Below, one piece after another: positions 30,538 through 37,796 of a DNA stretch of 37,796 bases (within the stretch, counting starts at the first letter, position 1; each line of letters begins with the position of its first letter). Made by a program: the position numbers and the translations under genes. Source of the stretch: Opitutus sp. GAS368 (GTDB lineage: Bacteria; Verrucomicrobiota; Verrucomicrobiia; Opitutales; Opitutaceae); the NCBI GenBank assembly GCA_945903545.1, contig CAMDOO010000029.1, forward strand, positions 1 to 37,796, in the 5' to 3' direction. The notes under the pieces were generated by a model. It searched no databases, was not told the origin of the DNA, and worked only from the letters and a program-made list of their open reading frames with translations.

Positions 30538-31517
30538 CGCATCATTGCGTCTGCCGCCGAAGAATCCACCGGTCTCGCGAAAATCGCCAGGCTGTCGGCC
30601 ACGGATCGACCGGCCGGGTTGTCAGAGGACACATTCACCCACTCGGCCACCTTCGTCTTCGGATTTTCCATCGCGAGAGAACTGGAGCCGCCGCCGTCGA
30701 GATTCAGCGCATCAACCACGGCGTAGTCCTTGATCAGCAGATCGGCCACCTCGCCAACCGTCATGCCCTGACTACCCCCGGCGCGGTCCACCACGAGAAT
30801 CACCAGCGTCTTCCCGTCGCGGGTCAGCCCGATCGCCGTCCGGGCGTTCACCGCGTCATACCACGATCGCTCGTTGCGGTAGTTGCCCGGCCCGCCGGGG
30901 GTCAACAGCCCGCCGGGATGAGTCGCATCGAGGTAAACCGGAATCGTCTTCTCTCCCTTGGTCACGATCTGCGCGGAGCCGCTCAGCGCATTCCAGATCG
31001 TCACCGGCTCCAGCACCTTCCGGCGCTCCGGGTCAGAGGGGTCGAGATGCACGAACGAGGCCAGGTTCTTCGGGTCGAGGTTCAGCGCCGGCACGTGCTT
31101 CACCAAGGCGTAGGACTGCACCGGCTCCTCGAAAGGCGCGAAGACCTTGCCGCCCGACGCCGCGAAACCCACCACCGAGGCGTCCATCTGCGGCGAAGGA
31201 AACGGCAGGAAGTAATGCCCATTCACCGCCAGTTGTGCCTTCTCCTGCCTCAGGTACTCGAGCGTCGTCTGGCGCACCGTGTCGAGCGATCCGGACGGCG
31301 GCGTCAGCTTGAAGGAGAGGCCCGGCGACGTGAGATCGACCTGCACAATGTGGATCGTCACGGCGCGCGGTGCCGTCTCGGTGCGCTTGGTCAGGGTGAT
31401 CCCGGCAAACGGCTTGGTGACCTCGGTCGCGCCAAAGAGCGATGTTACAGCAAACAGTCCGACCAAAACTAACGTCACCAATAAACGGGGCGGCTGGCAC
31501 GCGACACCAAGGGGCAT
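30534..31517 (-). CDS. Phosphodiester glycosidase (NAGPA/DUF2233) domain protein, exported
   Basis: The 327-residue protein has an N-terminal signal peptide or anchor (LLVTLVLVGLFAVTSLFG, about 12-29) and one phosphodiester glycosidase domain. The conserved core includes LAVNGHYFLP (96-105), ARTAIGLTRDGKTLVILVVD, and NLDGGGSSSLAME near the C-terminus, the family hallmark around the active site. Human NAGPA with this domain uncovers mannose-6-phosphate, and bacterial relatives cleave GlcNAc phosphodiesters, often on cell-wall or exopolysaccharide material. The exact substrate is unknown. Protein is probably periplasmic. Its TAG stop is part of a GTAG repeat head. Confidence 0.9.
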   Translation of the reverse strand: MPLGVACQPPRLLVTLVLVGLFAVTSLFGATEVTKPFAGITLTKRTETAPRAVTIHIVQVDLTSPGLSFKLTPPSGSLDTVRQTTLEYLRQEKAQLAVNGHYFLPFPSPQMDASVVGFAASGGKVFAPFEEPVQSYALVKHVPALNLDPKNLASFVHLDPSDPERRKVLEPVTIWNALSGSAQIVTKGEKTIPVYLDATHPGGLLTPGGPGNYRNERSWYDAVNARTAIGLTRDGKTLVILVVDRAGGSQGMTVGEVADLLIKDYAVVDALNLDGGGSSSLAMENPKTKVAEWVNVSSDNPAGRSVADSLAIFARPVDSSAADAMMR

Positions 31518-31562
31518 GGCGGGATTATGTTTTGGAGCCGGTTTTCGGGCAAACGGAAACTG

Positions 31563-31702
31563 GGTTCACACCGATAAACAGAGTTCACAGAGAATAGACG
31601 GTAGGGGCGCGTGTCCCACGCGCCCTCGATCCAGGGCATGTGTGGACACATGCCCCTACCCTTCTCAGCTCTCCGTGCTCTCTGCGTCTCCGTGTGCCAA
31701 AA
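31563..31702. repeat. Nested palindromes: REP pair inside a quasi-tandem inverted repeat
   Basis: The inner element (31601-31659) is a REP pair: GTAG, a perfect 9-bp hairpin GGGCGCGTG around TCC, a short spacer, a second hairpin GGGCATGTG, then CTAC. It sits in the centre of an outer, more degenerate inverted repeat (GGTTCACACCGATAAACAGA on the left, TCTGCGTCTCCGTGTGCC on the right). It fills the 200-bp gap between the glycosidase and the DDAH-like genes. Confidence 0.82.
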
Positions 31703-31717
31703 TCCGAGAGAGTAACC

Positions 31718-32503
31718 CTACCACACCAGCGCCAGACACGTGATCCCGCCGTCCGCCGCGCCGAACTCCGACATCGGCGTACTGAGCACCTTGAAGCCGC
31801 GCGCCTGCAGGGCCGCCGTCGTCCGCGGGTGCCCCTCGGGCAGGATCACACAGTCGCCCGTGCCGAGGGCATCGGCGGCATGGGCCTCCTCGGGCGGTAC
31901 GACAATCACGTCGTAGCCGGCAAACTCGGGGTGTCCGGCATAGTCCGCCAAGGCCAGCAGGGTGTTATGCCCAACGTAGGTCACGGCGCTCAGCAGATGC
32001 AGATATTCTGTCACGGGTGTGCCCGAGACCTTCACTCCCGCGGGCGCCAGCTGCTGCGCCAGTTGCCGGATGCCCTCGGCATTGGTGCGCGCGGATTCAC
32101 CCACCAGGAGGCGGTCCGGCAGCAGCAGGATGTCGCCGCCTTCCAGCGAGCCCGGCGTCGTAATCACCGTCGTGGGAAAACGCGCGCGCAGCCAGTCCGT
32201 CACCAGCGCCGGCTCGCCGGCGCGGGCCGCGGCCCCCATCCGGCAGACCACCGCGCGGCCGGCCACGATCAACGCCGGATCCTGCCTGAAGCAACTGTCG
32301 GGCAGTTCCTCGGACACCGGCAAAGCCTCGACGCTGAAACCCGCCGCCCGGAGTACATCGCAATACGACGCGTGCTGCCGGCGCGCACGCACCGGGTCGA
32401 TCCGGGCGCCGGTGCTGCTGATGGCCTGGGCGAAACTGTCACCCGGCGGCCGGACCAGCGCATGCGTGTAGGTGTTCGGTCCGCGCTTCATCTCCGGTGT
32501 CAC
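31718..32503 (-). CDS. Dimethylarginine dimethylaminohydrolase-like amidinohydrolase
   Basis: The 261-residue protein belongs to the guanidino-group-modifying superfamily. N-terminal YTHALVRPPG, the EGGDILLLP segment, an active-site histidine in TEYLHLLSAVTYVG and the C-terminal nucleophile C256 in DGGITCLAL match DDAH, which hydrolyses methylated arginines to citrulline and amines; related enzymes act on arginine or other guanidines. The substrate is not certain. The start is GTG at 32503, overlapping the stop of the upstream small membrane protein gene, so translation is probably coupled; an ATG at 32491 would be an alternative four codons later. Confidence 0.88.
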   Translation of the reverse strand: MTPEMKRGPNTYTHALVRPPGDSFAQAISSTGARIDPVRARRQHASYCDVLRAAGFSVEALPVSEELPDSCFRQDPALIVAGRAVVCRMGAAARAGEPALVTDWLRARFPTTVITTPGSLEGGDILLLPDRLLVGESARTNAEGIRQLAQQLAPAGVKVSGTPVTEYLHLLSAVTYVGHNTLLALADYAGHPEFAGYDVIVVPPEEAHAADALGTGDCVILPEGHPRTTAALQARGFKVLSTPMSEFGAADGGITCLALVW

Positions 32504-32724
32504 CGAGGGTCTTTCGGGGAATTCTGCCGGAGGAACACCACGAGCACGGCCGCCCCGATGATATCCACGATTCCCAGCCCCAGTCGCGCCGGGAGCGGCA
32601 GCCGCTTCAGCAAGAGCATGATCGCTATGCCGCCGAAAAAGAGCACGGCGGACATGACGATCAGGATCGTCCTTTGGCGGCCGGTCAGCGGCACAACGGT
32701 GAGCTCGGGAGAATTTTCAGGCAT
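32500..32724 (-). CDS. Small two-helix membrane protein
   Basis: From the ATG at 32724 this is a 74-residue protein with two hydrophobic segments (about 20-38, TILIVMSAVLFFGGIAIML, and 46-65, LGLGIVDIIGAAVLVVFL) separated by a basic-proline turn. The N-terminus is acidic and the C-terminus (RQNSPKDPR) polar. I do not recognise it. Its stop overlaps the GTG start of the DDAH-like gene, so it is translationally coupled to it. An extension upstream to 32769 would add 15 residues and is close to the repeat; rejected. Confidence 0.75.
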   Translation of the reverse strand: MPENSPELTVVPLTGRQRTILIVMSAVLFFGGIAIMLLLKRLPLPARLGLGIVDIIGAAVLVVFLRQNSPKDPR

Positions 32725-32737
32725 GGAAAGAAGACAA

Positions 32738-32902
32738 GAGATGGCCGCAAAAAGGCGCAAAAGGCACAAAAAATACAGATTCGGAAGTTAACTGCCGATT
32801 CCTCGGATATACGGCAGGCGCTCTCTGCATCCGGCATCCATCGGTGTCGCATCTGCACTAACTCCGTTTTTGTGCCGTTTGCGTCTTTTTGCGGCCATTC
32901 TC
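32738..32902. repeat. Inverted repeat, ATGGCCGCAAAAAGGCGCAA family
   Basis: The left arm (32738-32773) starts GAGATGGCCGCAAAAAGGCG and the right arm (about 32866-32902) ends TTTTTGCGGCCATTCTC. Arms contain GCAAAA/GGCACAAA periodic units and enclose about 90 nt. It lies between the histidine kinase stop (32919) and the small membrane protein start (32724), filling the gap. Confidence 0.82.
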
Positions 32903-32918
32903 ATGGTCTCGGACCTTG

Positions 32919-34628
32919 TCAGCTCCGCGCGATCGGCAGCACGATCCGCATGGTGGTGCCCTGCGGACCGGTCGCCACCAGCTGGATGTCGCCATAGTGG
33001 CTGAGCAGGATGCGCTTCGCGATCGCGAGTCCCAGACCCGTGCCGTCGGGCCGGCCGGACAGGAACGAATCGAAGACGCGCGCCTGCAGGTGCTCCGGGA
33101 TGCCGGTGCCGGAGTCCGTGATGTCGATCGTCGCGAACGGCGCGCCGTTCCGTTCCTCGGTGCCAAGCGCCACCGTGATCGCCCCGCCGTCCGGCATGGC
33201 CTGGGTCGCGTTGATGATCAGGTTCAGCAGCACCTGCTGGATCTGGCCCTTGTGCCCGTCGATCAGCAGCGGCCGCTCCGGTGGCGAGGCGTGCACCTGG
33301 ATCTTGCCTTGCGCCAGCTTGAGCCGGACGAGCAGGAGCGTGTCGTCGACGATCTCCGCCAGGTTCCAGCGCGAATGCAGGCTCGACGAGCCCTTGGCGA
33401 AACCAAGAACGCGCGTGACGATCGCCTCGAGCTGGTCGAGTTTTTCCCCGATCAGCCTGACATCGGTGCGGCGCGGGTCGCCCTCGGGGAAGTCGAGGTT
33501 CAGGTAACCATAGAGCAGCTTGATGACCGTGAGTGGATTCCGGATCTCATGGGCGATCTCGGCCGCGAGCAGGCCAAGGGTGGTCAGCTGCTCGTTCTTG
33601 CGCAGCGATTCCTCGCTGCGAAACACCCGGGTGTAGAGGCGCGAGTTCTGCAGCGCCACCGCCGCCAGGCTCGCGAGGGCGGCAGTCAGCCGCTTCTCGT
33701 CGTTGTTGAACCGGTGCACCCGGTCCGTGAAGACCGCGAGCACGCCGATCACGTCCTTCGACTCCAGCATCGGCACGGCGAGGACCGACTGCAGCACGAC
33801 GTCGCGCGGGAGGTCGATCAGGTCCGCGAACTCGGGTGCCTGGATATGGGAGTGCTCGACCGGCCGGCGGGTGCGGATCACGACCGCCGCCAGGCAGGAA
33901 TCGAGCGGCATCTCGTCGGCCGGCCAGGCTGCCGGGTTGTCACCGGCCAGGGCGGCGACCCGTACCGTGCGCCGCTCCGGGTCGAGCAGGTAGAGGGCAC
34001 AGGCCCGCGCCTGCATGATTTGCCGGGCGTCGCGGGTCACGCTCTCGAAGAGGTCCCGCGGCTCGAGCTTGGTGACGAGCGCCTGGCCGATGGAAACGAG
34101 GGATTCGAGCTGGCGGGCCTTTCCGTGCAGATGACGCAGCTGCCAGATGCGCTGGATCCCGGCGGTGGCCTCATCGGTCAGCAGGATCAACAAGGCCAGG
34201 TCGACCTCGTTGAAGCTCCCGACCTTATCCGAATCGACATTGATCACGCCGATGATCTGGCCGCCGGCCCCCACCATCGGGACGGCCATCTCGGCCTGCA
34301 CACTCGGGCGGACCCGCACGTAACGAGTGTCGGTGGCGACGTCCTTCACCAGCAGCGGCTTGCCATGGAACGCCACCCAGCCGGTGATTCCCTGCCCGGG
34401 CCGCAGGTTCACCTCGGCATAATCCGCGGGCAGGCCGACCTGCACCTCGATCACCAGCCGGCCCGAGTCCGGGTCGACCAACGCAATCGAACCGGACCCC
34501 GCTTCGAAGGTCTCCGCGATGACCGCCAGAATGGCCTTCAACGCCTCGTGCGGATCCTCGGTCCGGCCCACGAGTGCGCTGATGCGATAGAGCGCCGGGT
34601 AGGCCCGGGCATCCGTCAAGGCGTCCAT
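32919..34628 (-). CDS. GAF-domain sensor histidine kinase
   Basis: The 569-residue protein has two GAF domains (about 20-160 and 185-330), then a histidine kinase core. The phospho-acceptor is H360 in AEIAHEIRNPLTVI, the N box is LNLIINATQAM, and the G boxes are DSGTGIPEH and GTGLGLAIAKRIL. There is no transmembrane segment, so it senses an internal signal; GAF domains can bind small molecules, haem or nucleotides, which cannot be chosen here. No response regulator gene is in the window, so it is an orphan kinase. The ATG at 34628 is well placed at the first GAF helix. Confidence 0.95.
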   Translation of the reverse strand: MDALTDARAYPALYRISALVGRTEDPHEALKAILAVIAETFEAGSGSIALVDPDSGRLVIEVQVGLPADYAEVNLRPGQGITGWVAFHGKPLLVKDVATDTRYVRVRPSVQAEMAVPMVGAGGQIIGVINVDSDKVGSFNEVDLALLILLTDEATAGIQRIWQLRHLHGKARQLESLVSIGQALVTKLEPRDLFESVTRDARQIMQARACALYLLDPERRTVRVAALAGDNPAAWPADEMPLDSCLAAVVIRTRRPVEHSHIQAPEFADLIDLPRDVVLQSVLAVPMLESKDVIGVLAVFTDRVHRFNNDEKRLTAALASLAAVALQNSRLYTRVFRSEESLRKNEQLTTLGLLAAEIAHEIRNPLTVIKLLYGYLNLDFPEGDPRRTDVRLIGEKLDQLEAIVTRVLGFAKGSSSLHSRWNLAEIVDDTLLLVRLKLAQGKIQVHASPPERPLLIDGHKGQIQQVLLNLIINATQAMPDGGAITVALGTEERNGAPFATIDITDSGTGIPEHLQARVFDSFLSGRPDGTGLGLAIAKRILLSHYGDIQLVATGPQGTTMRIVLPIARS

Positions 34629-34670
34629 GCCGCGGAGTCACCCAAGTCGGGCTGCGCTGCGCAAGGCAAT

Positions 34671-34700
34671 CCCAACCATAGGCCCCATAGGACCAATGGA
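34671..34700. repeat. Tandem 9-nt repeat, second site
   Basis: Units CCAACCATA, GGCCCCATA and GGACCAATG repeat the nonamer of 4353-4391. It lies between the EEP hydrolase stop and the histidine kinase start. Confidence 0.55.
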
Positions 34701-34723
34701 ATGCCCCGGACTGCGCCCCAAAG

Positions 34724-35632
34724 CTACTTTAGCTCCAGCGTCATCACCACCGGCCGATGATCGCTGCCTTCCGCCACGCCCGCGCCGTCGAAGATCCGGG
34801 CCTTACCGCCCACGATCGCTCCTTTGAGCGCGGCGGAGACCAGCAGGTGGTCGAAGCGCGAATAGCTTTCCTCCCGCGCATAATGATAGGTCCAGGTTTC
34901 GCTCCGGCTGTCGGCCGCCGGCACCAGCGCGCCCACCGTGGTCGCGCCGCGGGCCAGCATCCGCTCCATCGTCCTGCTCGAGGGGCCGTCGTTGAAATCG
35001 CCGGCAATCACGAAGCGCGCCCGCGCCGGGTCCGGGAAACGCTGCAGGATCCGGTCGCGGACCGCCCCGGCTTCCGCGGCCCGGCGGCCCTCGGACTGCG
35101 GATCCTCGGTCCGCTCTGTCAGCCGGCTTTTCAGGTGCACCGCGAAGAGCGTCACTTCCCCGCCGCCGGCCTCGACGACGACCTCCAGCAGGCCGCGCTT
35201 CACACTCTCCGTCGCGCCGAGATAACCGAAGGTGAGATTGGCATGGGGCACGATGCGCTTCAACGGGCGGCGAGAGAGCACGGCGACGTGACGCTCCCCA
35301 TCCGGGCCGTCGAGCAGGGCGCGGTGCGGGTAATCGAGCCCCTCCGCCCGCAGGTCCAGCGCGAGCTCCTCCAGATAAGACGCATCGCCCATTTCCTGCA
35401 TCACGAGCAGATCGGCCCCGAGCGCGCGGATCACGCCGCGCAGGGCGACTTTTTCCTTCTCCGGCTTGGGGTAATCCGTCCGGTAGCCGACGGCAGTGAC
35501 CCGTCCCACCGAGCCATAGTTTTCGACGTTGTACGTGGCGATCGTGAGCGTCTCGGCGCGGAGAGCCACCGAGGCGAAAACTGCCAGCCCCAAACCCAAG
35601 ACAGTTTTAACCACGGATTTCACAGATGGCAC
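34724..35632 (-). CDS. Secreted endonuclease/exonuclease/phosphatase-fold hydrolase
   Basis: The protein of about 302 residues has a signal peptide (KTVLGLGLAVFASVALRA) and an EEP (DNase I-like) domain. Landmarks are TIATYNVENYG (the metal-binding Asn region), LVMQEMGD with the catalytic Glu, VHLKSR, AGDFNDGPSS and the C-terminal GSDHRPVVMTLEL with Asp-His. Members cleave nucleic acid or other phosphodiesters or phosphomonoesters; the export signal suggests extracellular nuclease or lipid-phosphate activity. There is no in-frame ATG: the start is one of three GTG codons at 35632, 35623 or 35614, all within the palindrome arm at 35607-35640. The repeat thus supplies the start and the charged beginning of the signal peptide. 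Confidence 0.9.
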   Translation of the reverse strand: MPSVKSVVKTVLGLGLAVFASVALRAETLTIATYNVENYGSVGRVTAVGYRTDYPKPEKEKVALRGVIRALGADLLVMQEMGDASYLEELALDLRAEGLDYPHRALLDGPDGERHVAVLSRRPLKRIVPHANLTFGYLGATESVKRGLLEVVVEAGGGEVTLFAVHLKSRLTERTEDPQSEGRRAAEAGAVRDRILQRFPDPARARFVIAGDFNDGPSSRTMERMLARGATTVGALVPAADSRSETWTYHYAREESYSRFDHLLVSAALKGAIVGGKARIFDGAGVAEGSDHRPVVMTLELK

Positions 35633-35691
35633 GGATGCGGCGAAAGCGGATCGGAGTTCTTATCGGTGTAATCCGTGGGATCCGTGGTTAA
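35607..35691. repeat. Inverted repeat, TTAACCACGGATTTCAC family
   Basis: The left arm (35607-35640) starts TTAACCACGGATTTCACAG and the right arm (35661-35691) ends GGGATCCGTGGTTAA. Internal units of 8-9 nt with core ATCCGTG repeat. Repeats of this look occur in many environmental bacterial genomes. The left arm overlaps the 5' end of the EEP hydrolase gene, and the right arm stops 11 bases before the M48 protease stop. Confidence 0.85.
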
Positions 35692-35702
35692 GAAATCCGA
35701 GG

Positions 35703-36938
35703 CTATTTCCCCAAGGCCCGCTCCCGCTCGGCAATCGTCGGGTGCGAATAGTGAAACGCGCTGTACCATGGGTGTGGCGTGAGATTGCTGAGGTTCTTCT
35801 GGGCCAGCTTGCGCAGCGCACCGATCATCGGGACCGCGCCACCGACCGCGTCGCGCGCGAAGGCATCGGCCTGGTACTCGTGCCGCCGCGAGAGCAGGTT
35901 GGTCAGCGGCGAGAGCCAGAAGGTGACGGTCCCGCTAAGCAGGCCGAAGAGCAGGAAGGAGGGCGCCTGCTCGAAGCCCGGAAACCCGAACGCCTCGTTG
36001 AACTCCGGGTTGTCGGTCAGCCAGGCAATGCTGAAGAAACCGGCCGCAGTGAGCAGCGCCGAGAGGCCGATCATCCGCGGGATGTGCCCGAGCCGGTAAT
36101 GCCCGATCTCGTGCGCCAGCACCGCCTCGAGTTCCTCGGGCGTGAGTTGGGCAATCAGGGTGTCGTAGAGCACGATGCGGCGGAAACGGCCAAAGCCGGT
36201 GAAATAGGCGTTGGAGTGACCCGAGCGCTTCGACCCATCGATCACGTCGATCGTCCGGGCGCGGAAACCGGCCTTTTCCGACAAGGCCATCAACCGGGTA
36301 CGCAGCGGTCCCTCGGGCAGCGGGGTGAGCTTGTTGAAGAGCGGCAGGATGAGCTTCGGGTAGAGCACCATCATGAGAAGCTGGAAACCGAGCAGCACCC
36401 CGGCGCCCCAGATCCACCACACCGCGCCGGTCCATTCGACCAGCAGGAGCAGCAGCCAGAGCAGTGGAAAGCCGATCGCGAGGGCCAGCAGCAGGCCCTT
36501 GACCTTGTCCGCAGCCCACAGCCCCGCGCTGCTGCGGTTGAAGCCGTACCGCTGCTCGATCCGGAACTGGCTCCACCAGTCGAACGGGAGCCCCGGGATG
36601 CTCAGCAAAACGCCGGCAAGGATAAGGAACAGCGCGTCGTCCCACATGGCGGAAGGCTCGGCCCAGGCCGAGGTCTCGGCAAACAGCGCCGGCAGCACGC
36701 CGCCGAAAACGACCATGGCCAGCACCAGCGTGTCGAACAGGCCGGACACCGCTCCGAACCGGGATTTTTCCAAGGTGTAAGCAACCGACTTGGCGTAGGT
36801 GGCGCCGTCCATGATCGCGGCCGCCGCGGGCGGCGGGGTCCGGGCATGCCGCCTCACCTCCGCCCGGTTGAGCCCATCGAGCCAGAGCTCCGTGAGAAGC
36901 CGGATCACCATCAATGCCGCCGCGATTGCCAGGATCAT
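35703..36938 (-). CDS. M48 family (Ste24/CAAX-type) zinc metalloprotease
   Basis: From the ATG at 36938 the protein has 411 residues. It is a membrane-embedded Ste24-like protease with zinc motif HEIGH (276-280) and third ligand E354 in RRHEYQADAFA, and about six hydrophobic segments. The GSKRSGHSNAYFTGFG segment (235-250) is typical for the family. In eukaryotes Ste24 trims prenylated proteins; in bacteria members take part in membrane protein quality control. A longer open frame to 37193 would include low-quality sequence from the repeat at 37001-37102 and is rejected. It is divergent from rlmN. Confidence 0.93.
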   Translation of the reverse strand: MILAIAAALMVIRLLTELWLDGLNRAEVRRHARTPPPAAAAIMDGATYAKSVAYTLEKSRFGAVSGLFDTLVLAMVVFGGVLPALFAETSAWAEPSAMWDDALFLILAGVLLSIPGLPFDWWSQFRIEQRYGFNRSSAGLWAADKVKGLLLALAIGFPLLWLLLLLVEWTGAVWWIWGAGVLLGFQLLMMVLYPKLILPLFNKLTPLPEGPLRTRLMALSEKAGFRARTIDVIDGSKRSGHSNAYFTGFGRFRRIVLYDTLIAQLTPEELEAVLAHEIGHYRLGHIPRMIGLSALLTAAGFFSIAWLTDNPEFNEAFGFPGFEQAPSFLLFGLLSGTVTFWLSPLTNLLSRRHEYQADAFARDAVGGAVPMIGALRKLAQKNLSNLTPHPWYSAFHYSHPTIAERERALGK

Positions 36939-37000
36939 GCCCCGAATCCAACGACTTTGCCCCGCACGCCAACGGAAAACTGCAGCCAGCTCCGAGCCTT

Positions 37001-37102
37001 TTTTGCCACCGAGGCACAGAGCCCGCAGAGTACGGATGATTTGCTTCCGAAACCAAACAACGAGGCTCGGGCTCCGTGAGCTCTGTGCCTCGGTGGCAAA
37101 AA
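37001..37102. repeat. Inverted repeat, TTTTGCCACNGAGGCACAGAG family, copy 2
   Basis: The left arm starts TTTTGCCACCGAGGCACAGA (37001) and the right arm ends TGTGCCTCGGTGGCAAAAA (37102). It shares both arms and much of the centre with copy 1 (13550-13657), and is the better-preserved of the two. It lies in the gap between the M48 protease and rlmN. Confidence 0.88.
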
Positions 37103-37180
37103 CCGGTTTGGAATGATCGCACATATTCGCCCTTCCCCCCACCCGCCATCCGCCGTTTCCTCTGGCGGACACATCCCCTC

Positions 37181-37796
37181 TTGGAGCCGCCACTACCCAC
37201 GCTTTCCCTGTCTGAAGTCGAGCCGACCGCGCTCGCCGAGCTGTTCACGCGCTGGGGTTTCAAGCCCAGCCACGCCGCCCGGCTGCTTCGGCGTTATTAC
37301 GCGGCCGGCGCCCTCGATGACACCGTCACCCAGGGTTTGCCCCTTGGCCTCGGCGCGCGGCTGCGGGCCGAGTTTGGAGTCGAGACCTCCACCCTTGCCC
37401 AGCGCCAGGTCGCGGGTGATGGCACGACCAAGCTCCTGCTTCGCCTCGCCGACGGGCGCACGGTGGAATCGGTGCTGATGCCCGACTTCCGCGCCGATCG
37501 CGCCGCAGGGTGCATTTCCTCCCAGGTCGGCTGCGCCATGGCGTGCGATTTCTGCGCCACCACGAAGTCCGGCTTCGAGCGCAACCTCACCTCCGGCGAG
37601 ATCGTCGCGCAGTTCCTCACCCTCCGCCGCGAGGCCCACGCGGTGGGCCGCCGGCTCCAGACGGTTGTCTTCATGGGCATGGGGGAACCGATGCTCAACC
37701 TCGACGCGGTGCTCGCGGCCGTCCGCCGGCTGGGGGAAAACGGCCTCGGCGGGCTCGGCTGGCGTCAGATCACCGTCTCCACCGTCGGCATCGTCC
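37181..37796 (+). CDS. rlmN: 23S rRNA/tRNA adenine C2-methyltransferase RlmN, 3' end beyond window
   Basis: About 205 residues are visible of a protein normally 340-380 long. RlmN is a radical-SAM enzyme that methylates C2 of A2503 in 23S rRNA and A37 in some tRNAs. The iron-sulfur motif CAMACDFC gives C118, C122 and C125; GCISSQVGC before it and FMGMGEPMLN after it are diagnostic. The N-terminal part (LSLSEVEPTALAELFTRWGF) matches the helical family start. There is no in-frame ATG; TTG at 37181 is the best start I can see, without a clear Shine-Dalgarno site. RlmN is preferred over Cfr because of overall similarity to housekeeping copies; the distinction is not proved here. Confidence 0.93.
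   Translation, partial: MEPPLPTLSLSEVEPTALAELFTRWGFKPSHAARLLRRYYAAGALDDTVTQGLPLGLGARLRAEFGVETSTLAQRQVAGDGTTKLLLRLADGRTVESVLMPDFRADRAAGCISSQVGCAMACDFCATTKSGFERNLTSGEIVAQFLTLRREAHAVGRRLQTVVFMGMGEPMLNLDAVLAAVRRLGENGLGGLGWRQITVSTVGIV

Noticed and set aside
32889-34760. 623-codon plus-strand open frame opposite the histidine kinase
   Set aside because: Arg/Asp/Gln/His-rich shadow of a gene with complete kinase motifs.
36939-37193. N-terminal extension of the M48 protease
   Set aside because: It crosses the palindrome at 37001-37102 and encodes its arm in protein (FATEAQS-type text); the membrane protein starts naturally at MILAIAAALM.

Overview
This window is a GC-rich bacterial chromosome segment (roughly two thirds G+C by eye) with about 33 protein genes and two tRNA genes. 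There is no phage, conjugative, CRISPR or toxin region. The protein style, scarce Shine-Dalgarno sites, frequent GTG/TTG starts and very many intergenic palindromes suggest a Verrucomicrobiota member, perhaps Opitutaceae-like. That placement is an inference and was not tested by any search.

Layout. 1-4,300: a cut-off class I aminotransferase and its Lrp/AsnC regulator (-), ffh (+), then yqeY and a Gly-rich TonB_C-domain protein (-). 4,467-6,367: an alkylation-repair pair, an AdaA-AlkA fusion and ogt, coupled by an ATGA overlap. 6,380-12,967: a long minus-strand run read asd, tRNA-Val, ilvN, ilvC, hemC, hemD, a DegT-family aminotransferase, trpF. 12,966-20,207: an L,D-transpeptidase, a glycine-zipper lipoprotein, a P1B-4-like metal ATPase, DinG helicase, a PP2C phosphatase, a small TPR protein and a CAU-anticodon tRNA. 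20,186-25,536: a secreted hypothetical protein, a TMTC-like membrane TPR protein and acsA. 25,641-30,457: rho, a large unrecognised protein with a possible toroid plus beta-sandwich fold, hisF and a DCC-family protein. 30,534-37,796: a phosphodiester glycosidase, a DDAH-like hydrolase behind a tiny membrane protein, a GAF histidine kinase, a secreted EEP-fold hydrolase, an M48 protease and the start of rlmN.

The genes are mostly housekeeping; the unusual part lies between them. Many intergenic gaps are filled by palindromes of two kinds. The first kind is REP/BIME-like: pairs of short hairpins in opposite orientation, each headed by GTAG (CTAC at the other end). At least six different stem sequences share this head. 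GTAG-headed hairpins are the known substrates of REP-associated tyrosine transposases (RAYTs); no RAYT gene is in the window. The second kind is inverted repeats whose arms are degenerate tandem arrays of 6-9-nt units, such as AGTGACG, RGTAGCG, RGTTYTG and CAAGTRN.

Elements of one kind sit inside the loops of others. They abut start or stop codons almost exactly, and may supply start codons for some genes. Three lie in frame inside the coding sequence of one membrane protein (21,104-23,485), where two copies differ by compensatory stem changes. This protein-coding, nested palindrome population is the strongest candidate here for something under-described.
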